A model generated the notes under the pieces. The model made no database searches and was not told where the DNA came from. It saw only the letters and a list, made by a program, of their open reading frames with translations. DNA of 11,338 nucleotides from assembly GCA_037447655.1 (NCBI GenBank), contig JBBHKE010002379.1, forward strand, positions 64,001-75,338, read 5' to 3'. The DNA comes from Zygnema cylindricum (lineage: Eukaryota; Streptophyta; Zygnematophyceae; Zygnematales; Zygnemataceae). Position 1 is the first letter of the stretch. Each line of letters opens with the position of its first letter. Made by a program: the position numbers and the translations under genes. This document shows, piece after piece, positions 1-11,200 of this stretch.

Positions 1-545
1 GTTTAGTAATTCATGTTAGTTTTGGTTTTATTCTAGTTTTAGTTTTTGATTTTGTTTTTGAGCTTGTTGTTCATTTCGCATCCGTTGCTAGTTCATCTTT
101 TTTGTGAGTCAGTTTCCTTTGGAGAGGCCGTCAGTTTTTCATTTGTTTACTTCTTTGAGCAATTTTTTAGGTTTATTCGGATTTCCCTTTCCTTGTGGTT
201 TCCATGAAGGAACTCCTACAGTTTGCCATTGCTCATTCTTCAAAAAGCGTAATATTATTCATTATTAGTTTTATAACATTGGGAGTTAGTGTAACTTCTA
301 ACCTTCAAATCGATTGGTGTAAATGATTTTCCTACTTAAAGGAACACATGCCAAAGCTTGTAGTTTTGGGCTTTCTTTTGAACACTTTGAGAAACGATTT
401 TGTCAAGGATTCTTTTAACATATTAATACTTATTCCTTCTTCGGGTGTCTTTGTTTTACATGCCATTTTCTTGTGTGTTCGTTTCTTTCCCCTTGCTTTT
501 CTTTTTTTCTTGCTACCGTTCAGATGTAGTTTTTCAGTTTTGGCA

Positions 546-802
546 TTGCCGCCCCTTTTCGTTCCCATGGACCCAAATGGTTTACCAACGCACTTTTTTT
601 AATGAAGTCTTGTTTCCGATATATAGAGCCGACCGAGTCACAACTGTAACAAATTTAGGGTTTTGCCGAAAATCTCTCAAAACATACAACAGGTACTATC
701 GATAAACAAAAGATCAATATATTATTATTTTCTTGCCGCCCCATTTTGTTCCTATGGACTCAGATGGTTTACCATCACGCTTTTTAATCAAGTTTTGTTG
801 TT
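546..802. repeat. Diverged direct repeat, two copies about 187 bp apart
   Basis: Copy 1 (about 546-615) begins TTGCCGCCCCTTTTCGTTCC; copy 2 (about 733-802) begins TTGCCGCCCCATTTTGTTCC. Both continue through ATGGAC, ATGGTTTACCA and CTTTTT to an AAGT-TTGTT-like end, with scattered mismatches over about 70 bp. The GC-rich start stands out in a T-rich surrounding. It could be the remains of a tandem duplication or two copies of a small dispersed element. It has no coding meaning that I can see. Confidence 0.7.
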
Positions 803-1386
803 TAATCCCACAAGGCTGGTAAAACTTATTCTTCCCATAATTATCATTTCATGACTTAGGTTTCTAGCGACAATTTGTTTCACCACAATATCCTACAAAT
901 CTATGTTAAAAACTGAACTTAGTTTTTTCGTGTGAATTTATTCATTTATCGTGTAATTGTGTGGATGAAAATGACTCCAATAATCTTCTTTCCATTAAAA
1001 TATTCTCCTACTCTTTGTAACACTTCTAAACTCTCAAAAGATTTTCAAAAGAGTTCTTTCTAAACCGTACAACAAAAGCTTAGGAATTCTTTAGTGTCCA
1101 GAAAATCTCAATTTTGTCTTTTTTGGACACCTATATTTGCTTCCTTTTGAGATTCCATTGCAAATAATATAATAGACTCTAATCAACATTTTGTGACTCT
1201 ATATATACGAAGTGGAAAAGGTTTTATTCAGCATTTATCCAGAATCTCCATTTTCCAAAAAAGGCATAAAAAAAATCGGGAAAACTTTGGAATGAATTGG
1301 TAATGCAAGGTTTCACTACTGGAAAAAACAGAGTTAACACCTTAAAACGATAAAAAGACACTTCATGTACTGTAATAAACATAGGA

Positions 1387-1411
1387 TTTGAACCGCAGTT
1401 CTCGGTTCAAA
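1387..1411. repeat. Perfect 9-bp inverted repeat (hairpin)
   Basis: TTTGAACCG at 1387-1395 faces CGGTTCAAA at 1403-1411 across a 7-base loop. The same TTTGAACCG occurs again in direct orientation at 1465-1473. It may be the end of a degraded small inverted-repeat element, or chance. Confidence 0.55.
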
Positions 1412-1886
1412 ATTATTTTTTCCGGCCCGGTCAATTAAACTAAGCGGCAATTATTTTTCCAGAATTTGAACCGTACAATAAACCACAATTCAGTATGGTT
1501 AAAGTACATTTGAGTACAAACAACATACTTGTAAAATAGAAACTAAATACCACCTTAAACAAGTAATGCCTAAAGTACATCCAAAGAACAATACATTTTC
1601 GGCATTGTTATGTATTGAAGTGTGACCGATATTACTTCTCTTATTTTTTTTTTCCAAAGACCTGACTTACGGATGGCTTTCAAAGTAAGTTTCTAATTAT
1701 TTGTACCACTCGTTCTAGATAACCTCTCCCAAAAATATAAATCGTACTTTTCAAGAGAGAACTTATTGAAGTTCAAATTCTGTGTTGTTACGGTATCCGC
1801 AGATGAAACTTCACATTTATGACAAGAACAAAAAAGAACCCCGAGCATCAGTCATATAAAATAAGATTTTGATAAGAAGCCAGGTA

Positions 1887-2240
1887 CTAACCCGTTTTGA
1901 CCTTCGCCTTTTTCCAAATCGACCTGAATGGATTTTTCCCTCGTTGTTGAACCCGTTTTCCCAAAATGTACATCAAAGAAGCAAATGCATCTTTCTCCAC
2001 CAAAATGGGAGCCCATTTGTCCTGAACTTCTTGGGAATACGATGCCAGAGGGTTGAGGGAGGAGCTCGCCCATACAAATCTCGTCCATACGTCGGCACAA
2101 GCTTTTTGTTTTCTTCTTATGACATCCGGAGGGATGGCCCTCAGTATCTCGGCAATTCGAGGAATATCGTCTTTAGTGAGGACAACGGCAAACTCGTCCC
2201 AGTTGAGAAGATCGATTTCCAAGGCCTGAACCACATTGGG
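1887..2240 (-). CDS. Exon K: C-terminal part of GT47 domain 3 and likely end of the protein
   Basis: The acceptor is CTTTCTTTTTTTAG ending at 2241, phase 0. The exon opens PNVVQALEIDLLNWDEF, continues DDIPRIAEILRAIPPDV, CADVWTRFVWASSSLNPL and DAFASLMYILGKRVQQRG, and ends in a basic tail (WKKAKVKTG) at TAG 1887-1889. Exons B and G continue from this same point into EGF modules; here the frame stops instead, so the protein most simply ends after the third GT47 domain. A possible donor (G|GTTAGT) overlaps the stop and could lead to a further exon, but no EGF-like or GT47 sequence is seen to the left. No AATAAA lies close downstream; a CATAAA variant sits at 1816-1821. Confidence 0.85.
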   Translation of the reverse strand, partial: PNVVQALEIDLLNWDEFAVVLTKDDIPRIAEILRAIPPDVIRRKQKACADVWTRFVWASSSLNPLASYSQEVQDKWAPILVEKDAFASLMYILGKRVQQRGKNPFRSIWKKAKVKTG

Positions 2241-5200
2241 CTAAAAAAAGAAAGGCAAGCGTACACTACATATGCATATAAATTTTCCATATTATCGCGA
2301 AATCAACAGTGTCTTATACAGCACGAAAAGAAAGAATCAGACGACTCAACGATTGGAAGAGAGATAAAATTTGCCGTAACATGTGATGAGCCAAAAAAGA
2401 GGAGGATTACTTTGTATACAAAGCAATCACCTGTACATAATCATGTTCAAAAAAAGAAAAAAATACGATAGACAAAAGATAACCAAAAAGAGAAAGAGAA
2501 ATGAACAGAAAAAGTGGAGAGTATTGTTTTACAGAGAAAGTACTTTGTCTTACCTGTATGACCACAGGAATGCACCCCAAAATGACCGACTGTGTGGCTC
2601 TCATGCCCCATCCCCATCCAGCCGGAGCAAAACAAAAAACGGCTTGCCGCATTTCGGTCTTAAAGTCTTGAATTGCAAACCCATCTGCGCCTATTAAACG
2701 AATTCCAGTCTCATTCTCTCGATTCTCAGAGAGAGTAAACATCTTTTGTCGAACGCCAAGACTCCAACTAAAACCCTCATCGGGTGACTCAGGCCTCGAA
2801 AGAGCAGAAAAGCCCTTGAAATAAAGTAATGTTTTACGTTGGTCCTGTCCTGTAGGAGAGGCTTCTGTCCCGTCGTTTATAATCTCCTTTAAAAAAGGGA
2901 CGTGTTGGTAAACATCAGGTGGCATACGAGGAGGCATAACTATCTCGTTCCCAACTATGAAACACGGGTCCTCATCTTTTATCGCCATATTTTTCGTATG
3001 ACCCCACAATGTAATGGTCAACATATTGCCCAAGTGAGATCCCCGAACCCCAAACACTCCAACCTCACAATTTCCCCAATCCCCATTCGTCAACACGAAG
3101 TGGTCTGAACCGTTGGAATCATTCCAGTATGGCCAATGTTCTTTCACATAGGATACGGCCCAACCCAGAGTAGCTTGCACTTTGCCTGGACGAGACCTGT
3201 CAGATGTCCATGTACAGAACAAATTGATCATAATACATAAATAAATCAATGTTAACCATAGACATAGATCTGGCGATAGACATATGACCTTACACTTACC
3301 ATCTAATAATTCCTCAAATCAACGGCCAAATCAAGGAAAACCCATCCAAAAGAAAAAAGACGTTATACCTTAGAATTAGCGGTATGTAGAAGTAATCTGC
3401 CTCATTTGGATCAGCTGTGCGGTGGTGGCTTGTTAAAATCCTCTCAAAAAAAAAAATCTGCTCTTGATAATTTATGAACCAGCCATGCTGGACATCCCAG
3501 GTATTGAAATATCCGGGGAGTTCATAAACATATATTTTGGGTGTGACCACCTCCTTAGGATTCCATATTTGTTCGGGGACAGCGTTCGACCATGAAAATG
3601 GAGGTTTCTTTATCACCCTGCAACGGTAAAATTACAACAACTTAAGAACGTATAAAACAACAGAGAACAGAACAGATAACCATAGGCTACGATAGACAAT
3701 TGATTGCTGTTCCTTAGGTCTCCATCCCATACAGTGTTTTTTTTTCATGCAGTAAAATCGCTTCGTAAAAACACAGATCCCCGAAGTTTCGGTTTCGTTA
3801 AGGGCGGGGCTGAAGCCATGCTTTAAACATTTTTGATTTATTGACAATGTCGCAATTATGCTGCGCAATTTTCAGTATGTTTGTACATGGAAGACCCGCA
3901 AAATGATGAATACGAAATGCAAGAAATCCTCCCTGGTAAAAACACACTAATTAACAAAAAGTCGGAAGTGAAGATGCATAAACAGAGTAAGATTCAATTT
4001 ACCCAATTTCATTTCTCTCAGAACACGTCATCAATGATGCTACATAAAAAATGTGACTATCAGACACCGTATGTATCCCTTATGGAACAAGGTATGACTC
4101 ATTACAGAAATGGAGATGTAAACATCGAAGTAGTCAATATCCGAAATCTTTACCCCCATGCACACATAAACACGGATACGCACACAAATAGACCAAAAAA
4201 CTCTCCGGATTTATATGTAAAGAAGGACCTTGTCTGCATTGGAGAAGGATATATGTCTTTCTGTTTGCACCGCAGAATCAACAAATTTCATATGGGAACT
4301 TTACCACAAGTCTAATTCTCAATCTGGTTAGAAAAAAAAAAACAACAAAAACTAAGGCAGAACCTTACTCTGTACGGCCATCAGGGCCAATCGAAAGAGC
4401 GCAGTCCAGACCAAAAAATCCTTTCTTGCATTTGCATATGCCATAAAAACTTTCTCCACGGCTGTTGCAGTCATTGTAACATTTAAGAACATGTCCGGCT
4501 TGACTGCATCCGTGACTGTGATAAGCCCATGTACACCTGATAGAGAGCCAGAGAAGGTAATCTTCACATTCTCAGCAAGAAATCTTACAAGGCACAGAGC
4601 TATATGGAGGGAGAGCGGGAGAGAGCCAGAGAATGTCACCTTCACTTCTCACAAGAAGAGATCTTACAAGAGATCTTGCAACTGACAGAGCTATACCCTT
4701 GTCATGAGGGAGGAGGGACTGAGGGAGAGAGGGAGAAAGCCTGAGGTCAACTTCCTCTTCACACAAGAAGAGATCATACAAGGGATCTTACAATAGACAG
4801 AGCTATAGCCATGAGAGAGGGGGCGAGAGAGGGAGTGAGCCAAAGGAGGTCATCTTCCACTTCTCACAAAAAGAGATCTTACAAGAGATCATAAGGGACA
4901 GAGCTATACACTTGCCATGAGGGAAAGAGCGAGAGGGAGAAGGGAAGGGAAAGGAAAACACATAGAGAGACGAGGGACCACAAGACATCACCCAGAGTCC
5001 TTGGTGCCTTATTTTTCTGTAAGAAACTGAAAAGTAAACAGGAAAATGCCAGAGAGCAGAAACCCTCACATAAGATCCTCCTAGCTCTTGACAACTGAGC
5101 AGTCCAAGAATGCATACCAATTTCATGAAGTCTCCGCCATTCTTACCGGCAATAATTACCATTGGCAATGCAGGCGCCTCGTCCGGAACAGTTTAAGGAG

Positions 5201-8200
5201 GGAGTGCATGAAAACTTTTGCGATAATCAAGTTGTAATCGCAATTGCAGCCAATCCAAAACAGCTAACTCATGCCTCCATTCATTCTCCGGAATCTCCTT
5301 TCTTGGTTCAATTTCATTTCCCAAATCATCCGTAGCGAAATACACTTCTGAATGGTTCAACAGTTTGCGAATATCAGTCTCAACGGTTCCATCCTCTCGC
5401 TTTTCATCAAAGCAGTGATCATCTGTTCCAAAACGGTACCTGGCACACTGCAGTTTACATGCACAGGAGGATTTAAAGCCACAAAGAGTGACATATCCAG
5501 GCTCAAAGTGACAGGCAGGAAACGCAAAATCTTCACATGTAGGACCAGTGTAACTTCCTTTGCATTCACATAGGCCTGTTTCTTCGTTACAAGTTCCGTG
5601 GTCCAAGCATCCAACAGCACAAGTTGTGTGAGCTTCATTCAGCTCCACATCTTTCGCTTCCCCTGTCTCCTTCCTAAATCTGCGAGGTAAATTGATAGCA
5701 TGCATATACTGCTCCTGCTTCTCCACAGAGGCTTTTTTCACCCAAAGAGATGCAGTGTCTCTCTGTCTCAAACGATTCCCGAGAATCTCCATCACTGACG
5801 ACACCACATCCTCCGATGCCAATTTGGGTGCCCAAACGTTTTGCACATCTTTCGAGTAGGTCTTTAGAGGATTCAGAGAAGGGCTAGTCCACACAATCTG
5901 GTCCATATTTTAGCACATGCTGCTTGTTTTTCTGCAATGGTATTTGTTGTGACTGCTCGCAAAACTGAATCGATGTGTCCTCTGGCTGGAGAATCACAGC
6001 AAAGTCCTTCCACTCCAGGTCCCCCTCAAAAGCCTGCACCACTGAAGGCTGTCCCTCTCTCTCCACCCAAAGTTAGTATGGTCACACTCGGCATTTGACA
6101 AGTGACTTTGATATGGTTATTGACAATGAAACAGACAGCAAGCTGAAAGTGACAAAGAGATGAGCATTTGAAATTTTGTATTGACATTAACATTGACAGT
6201 TGACATTTTTATTCTGAATGGCATTGACACTGGCATGATCGAGGATGTTAGTATTTAAAATATAAAAATTAGCATCCGGATTATAAGTTTGGCACTTGAC
6301 AATTGACGGTCAGTATTTAAATTAACATTTGATGCATGAACGTGACATTTACCACTTTAACACCGAAGAAAACACACTTGAAATCGACATTTACATCATG
6401 TTGTCTAATTTCAAACTAAAGCGGCTTCAAAACCCATCTCTCACTTACTATGACGTTATCCCACTCTTTTGAAAAAACATTCCATATAAGCAGACACACT
6501 ACTATCCTTGCCAAGAAAACATAAAAGACGTTGAACACATTTGTTGAAATATTGACCCTCCCTCCTAACCACGTTACAACATCACAAAAAAAACCTCAAA
6601 TCGTTAAACCACGTCAGAACCATAACCGAGCTCACCTGTATGATAACAGGGATACAACCCAGAATGACTGCTTGTGTAGCATGCTCACTCCATCCCCACC
6701 CACTTGGAGCGAGGCGAAAAGTTGAGCGCCTCATTTGGAGAAAACTATCATTTATATCCAGAATTCCCCCATTGGTTTCCAAGTAAATGCCAGTCTCATT
6801 CTCACGGCCGCCGTAAATTTGAAACATTTTTTGTCGCACTCCAAAGCTCAACTCATATGGCCCAAAGGGATCAGCTCCCATTCCATCTGAGCCCCTGAAA
6901 TAGAGTAACCATCTCCCTCTCTCTACGTCCTCGGACTCTTGTAAGTAAGGCACATGTTTATACAAATCTTCCCTCATTACTGGGGGAACGACAATATCTT
7001 TTCCAGGCTTGAAACATGGTCTATCATCTTGAAGCTTCATATTACGAAGGTGGCCCCACAGTGTCAGTACGATCACGTTATCCAGAAGTGGCTCAGAAAA
7101 TCCATATTCTCCAACTTCACAGGCTCCCCAATCTCCATTTTCCACAATGATGTGGTCCCTTCCCTCATGTCGTTCCCAAAATTTAGGCCATGTTCCTTTC
7201 ACGTACTCGATAGCAGCTACAAGTGCAGATTTTGCACTGCCCCCTCGATTTCTGAAAGGAAATGAAATTTGAAATAAATAATCTTCTCTATGCCTACAAG
7301 TAAACGTACACTTCAAAAAAATTATGGAAAACCAAAATCGACTACGGTTAATCGTGATGCAAAAGGCCGTGAGTTCGACTTACCTGTGAATAAGTGGAAT
7401 GAAGAAGAAATGAGCTTCTTCTGGATCCAAAGTTCGGTACCCACTGGCCAGGAGGCGTTCTATGAAGTAAAACTGTTCCAACCAGTCCATTGTTAGCGAG
7501 TAATGGAATTGCCAAGTATTGAAATACTGTGGAATATCATCCACATAAATTTTTGGATAGAACACGTCTTCTGAAGGGGAAGGTTGTAAGGCATTCGCCC
7601 ATGGTAAGGGTGGTCGCTTGAATAACCTGAAATAAATAAAAAAAAGCAAAAACAGCAATACTTACCGACTTTCCTCGCAACTTAGTGCCAAAATCATGTA
7701 CAAGATAGTTTATGCTCGGGGTTTATTCACAATAAAATTCAGAGAGTTTGCAAATGTATGATAGGAACATAAAGTATTATGGAGAGTCATCCAGGTCATG
7801 TGAAACTCCACTGGCGGGCAAAAAATCGTTTCTCACACACGAACTTGTCTACCTGTCATTATTTCGGCTTGAACAATTAAGAAACCGAGCAACACCGGTT
7901 CAGGATTTTGCAATTCGATTAAAAAAGCTCTCACTGCATCAGTGACTCTAACGGCTGCATGTAAACACACCTGGGGCGTTTGTCTTTGTCAAGATACGAT
8001 GAGCAATCAATCCCAAAAAAACCCTGATTGCATTTGCAAGTTCCAGTAAAACACTTCCCATGTCCACTGCAATCGTTGAAGCACAAAAATGGGACCACTG
8101 TCGATCCTCGAAAATCAGCAAATTCCGTGTTTCTGATTTGGCAGCTGTCAACCAGAGAGGACACACAAACTAACGTTGGTACTTTCGTGTTAAAACATAA

Positions 8201-11200
8201 AAATGTAAAATTCTCAAATATTTCGTAGAAAGAAAAAATACTCAAATACAACAAAAATATGATCTTCAAATACTTTTGCCACATGTTCCAATCTATGCGG
8301 ATTTGTTGTAGTAAATAACAGATAAAATAGAAGTGAATGTTAACAGAAGTGACAGGTAAGAATCACAAAAACGACATGCGGAACTTGAACCACAGACAAG
8401 CAGCAGCAGAACATTGAAAGGAAACGCGACTTGTAAACAAGTAACCCGGATACTTTTAAATAAATGTGAATGTTATTTGCAAGGGATTTCTAGTACATGG
8501 GAACTACGTGGTACAGATATCCAATCTTTTCACCCGCCTTTCATTTAATCAGAATGAAAGTATTGAGCGACGTACTTCAAGCTTTGTTGATCACCCAACC
8601 GTATCGAACAGCCGGCATTGACAAAACCTGGATGGCGATCACACTTTTTTGAACAAGAGTCGACACTGGAGGGTCCCGTAGAAACAGCGTTTGCAAAATG
8701 CTCTCTTCCATAATCCCACAGACACCTGTCATTTTAGATCAATTAACACACTTGAATATTAGTGTTTTACCCATCAAGCATCAGTCTAACATTTTCTTAT
8801 TCTGTAACAGTGCAGTTCAAAGTAGGAAAAGTTACTCAGTAAGCAATCACCGATTGCCAGATGTAAGTGCTTCCTGTTAACGACTACCAATCCCTGCAAA
8901 TTTTTCGCAAGCCCTGATAAAATGCAAAAAAAAATGGGAGAGGGACAACTCACGTACACCATCCTGCCTCCTGATGGGAACAGTTTCCTTTACAGTCTTT
9001 TGACAGCAATTTGAATCCCTCGTTGATGATCGACACACGTTCTATTTCCTGGCCATTATCGTCAAATTTAATTCTTGCCTGTGGTCCTTTATACAACTGT
9101 TGTACGTCTGTTTCTATGCTGCCATCTGTTCGCTGCTCGTTAAAGCAAACGTCCTCGTGTGGAAAATGGTAAGCTTCACATTCTGCCACACAGGCACATG
9201 ATGTCGGCAAATGACAGGGAGTGTGGTGACCAAAACTTAAATGGCAAGAAGGCATGGCTGCTTCTGCGCACATGGGCCCTTTGTAGCCTCCCAAACACTG
9301 ACAGACGCCCAGTTCCTCGTTACAAGATCTATGGACACACAATTGCTGGCATTTGTTAGCCCGGTCCTTTACCTTGTGCTTTAACCGCCGACCAAGAATT
9401 AACATGAGAGTAGCATGAGCATCCTTGATTGCCAGGAGCGGTACCAACTTCCTTTGTACATCTTTGGCCAGTTTGGCAAAAGGATTGTACTGAGGAGAGG
9501 ACCAAACAAAATGCATCCAAATTTTGGACAAATTTTCACGTATCTGCTCAACCTCCATCACGGGAATAGGCTCCAAAATATCTTTAATTCGCTGTAAATC
9601 ATCAAATACAAGTTGTATGGAGAGCTTTGACCAGTGAAGAAGATCGCCTTCAAATGGCTGGACTAGTCTTTGCTGCATCAGAGAGGAAAACAAGTTGAAA
9701 ATCAGGTCCGGCAATAGAGATTAGTCTAGAACTTAGACCAAAAATCAAATGTGGATGGAAATTTGGGTAGAATAACACCACATTAATAGAAACAATACAA
9801 GAATTCAAAGAGTGGTATAAAGCTGGCAAAGACTTTTGCAATGAAATGATAAATGTGTTCAACATTGCTTGAGAAATGTTGATTCCTAGTTGAAAATGAG
9901 GTTATGCCACAGTAATTACAAGTCTTGAATGTCGATAAAAAATCGAATGTGGATGGAAATTTTGAACCTCACCCCATTAGTAGAAACAATACAAGAGTTC
10001 AAAGAGTGGAATAAAGCTGGCAAAGTTTATTACAATGAAATGATAAATGTGTTCAATATTGCTTTGCGAACAGCTGATTTAATAATGTCTTGCTGAGAAA
10101 GTACTTAACAGCTCACAGCTTCCTGCTTGATCAAAAATCCACTAACTGCTGAATTGCTGAATCGTTCGGGCTTGAACAAGCAACAAGCTGTATGGAGTTT
10201 AATTTCTGAATTGCTGAAATCGCTGAACCTGACACATAGGTAATCTCTGCAAGAAAAACTAACAGTATTTAACCTGACGCCAATGTGACGTGACATCTAC
10301 GAGAACTGAAAGTGACATCTGTCCTTTGACATGTCACTACTAGCTGACTCAGCTACCAGTCTAAAGTGACGGCTGTACATTCCCAGTGCAACCCCGGTGA
10401 CGTGACGTCAGAGAAGAGTTAAATGGCCAGAGGGTGTTGCAATGTCCGACAAGTCCGTGTGAGATAGGAAAGCTTTTTATGTTACTTTTAAAACTTTTCA
10501 TCACAATGGAATAGGAGCTAGAGTGTTTTGTTTGTCACAAAAAAGCTAAGCGTTACTACCATTAACTTCACATGATTGAGACAAATCCTTTGCATGTTCA
10601 CTGCGTTAGGGTTCACATCACTTTAAACCTAAATCTTTATGAGGTCATATTCCACATGATCATGCCTATTATCATGCTTTCCATAGGGTGCGTAATCGTG
10701 AAAATTACCTTCTTTAGTCAAAGTTTCATGTCACTTCCATGTGCTTAGCAATATTCGTAATGTTATTAGCATTCATGCTTTTGATTGCCCTTTACTTTCA
10801 ACAAACCTGGATCACTACTGGAATACAGCCCAAGGAAGCCGCCTCTGCCGTCTGAATTTCCCAATTCCATCCACCTGGTATCAAACAGAATACAGATCTT
10901 GACATTTCCTTCAAATGTTCGTTTCCATGTGCCTCCGTTTCTTCAGTTACCCGTATTCCCGTCTCCCTTTCTTTTCCATCATACAACTCGACCATTCTCT
11001 CGTGCACTTTCATACTCCATGTGAACGGCTCAGAACTGTCGTGTCCCCTGCCTCTTCTCCCTCTATGATACAAGAGAATAGTCCGAGCAGAAACTTGCCG
11101 AGATAACCCTGCAATCCATGGTGAGAAGGAATAAAGTTCTGGATCCAGAATTGGAGGCATAACTATATCCTGGCCTTTTATGAAGCATGGTTGCATCCCC

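Larger units (their letters stand above)
1..1886. other. 3' flank / intergenic stretch, no convincing gene
   Basis: This stretch is T-rich on the plus strand, most extremely at 20-75, where runs of T alternate with AG or GA. Short open frames exist on both strands but have biased, low-complexity composition (runs of F and L) and no recognisable motif. It holds a diverged direct repeat (546-615 and 733-802) and a short hairpin (1387-1411), listed separately. No exostosin or EGF sequence was found, which supports exon K as the last exon. It may include the 3' untranslated region of the minus-strand gene just left of 1887. Confidence 0.6.
9673..10806 (-). other. Intron A-B (1134 bases), the longest in the window
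   Basis: Its donor is CAG|GTTTGT and its acceptor CTCTGATGCAG. It contains a tandem duplication (9741-10073) and a TGAC-rich patch with a TGACGTCA palindrome (10280-10412). The remaining right part (10413-10806) shows nothing recognised. Confidence 0.82.

Noticed and set aside
348-854. Several short plus-strand open frames rich in F, L and S, suggesting small membrane proteins
   Set aside because: The hydrophobic look comes from T-rich low-complexity DNA; the frames overlap each other and share no motif, and part lies in a diverged repeat.
1840-1890. Donor-like GTTAGT overlapping the stop of exon K, as a link to a fourth EGF linker
   Set aside because: No EGF-like or GT47 sequence lies in the 1.9 kb to the left, so a terminal exon with TAG is simpler.
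1869-2471. A 200-codon plus-strand open frame opposite exon K and the adjoining intron
   Set aside because: It is the shadow of exon K, which has clear GT47 homology on the minus strand, and it runs on into intron sequence with a lysine-rich end.
3881-4315. A 144-codon plus-strand open frame opposite intron H-I
   Set aside because: No domain, signal or repeat is recognisable, the composition is that of AT-rich noncoding DNA, and it lies inside a well-defined intron. RNA evidence would be needed to revive it.
4352-4645. A minus-strand open frame overlapping exon H in another frame and running into the minisatellite
   Set aside because: The EGF cysteine pattern and splice phases identify a different frame as coding; this one repeats a phrase (VTFSGSLPLS) only because of the repeat array.
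4803-5168. A minus-strand 121-codon open frame in intron G-H, considered as a missing exon of linker 2
   Set aside because: It has no EGF spacing and no match to the end of exon B or to exon C, and half of it is repeat.
5193-5268. Exon G read through to the TAA at 5193-5195 as the true end of a separate gene
   Set aside because: Not excluded, but the extra residues match nothing in exon B, while the GTTAGC donor at 5268 gives the phase that exon H requires.
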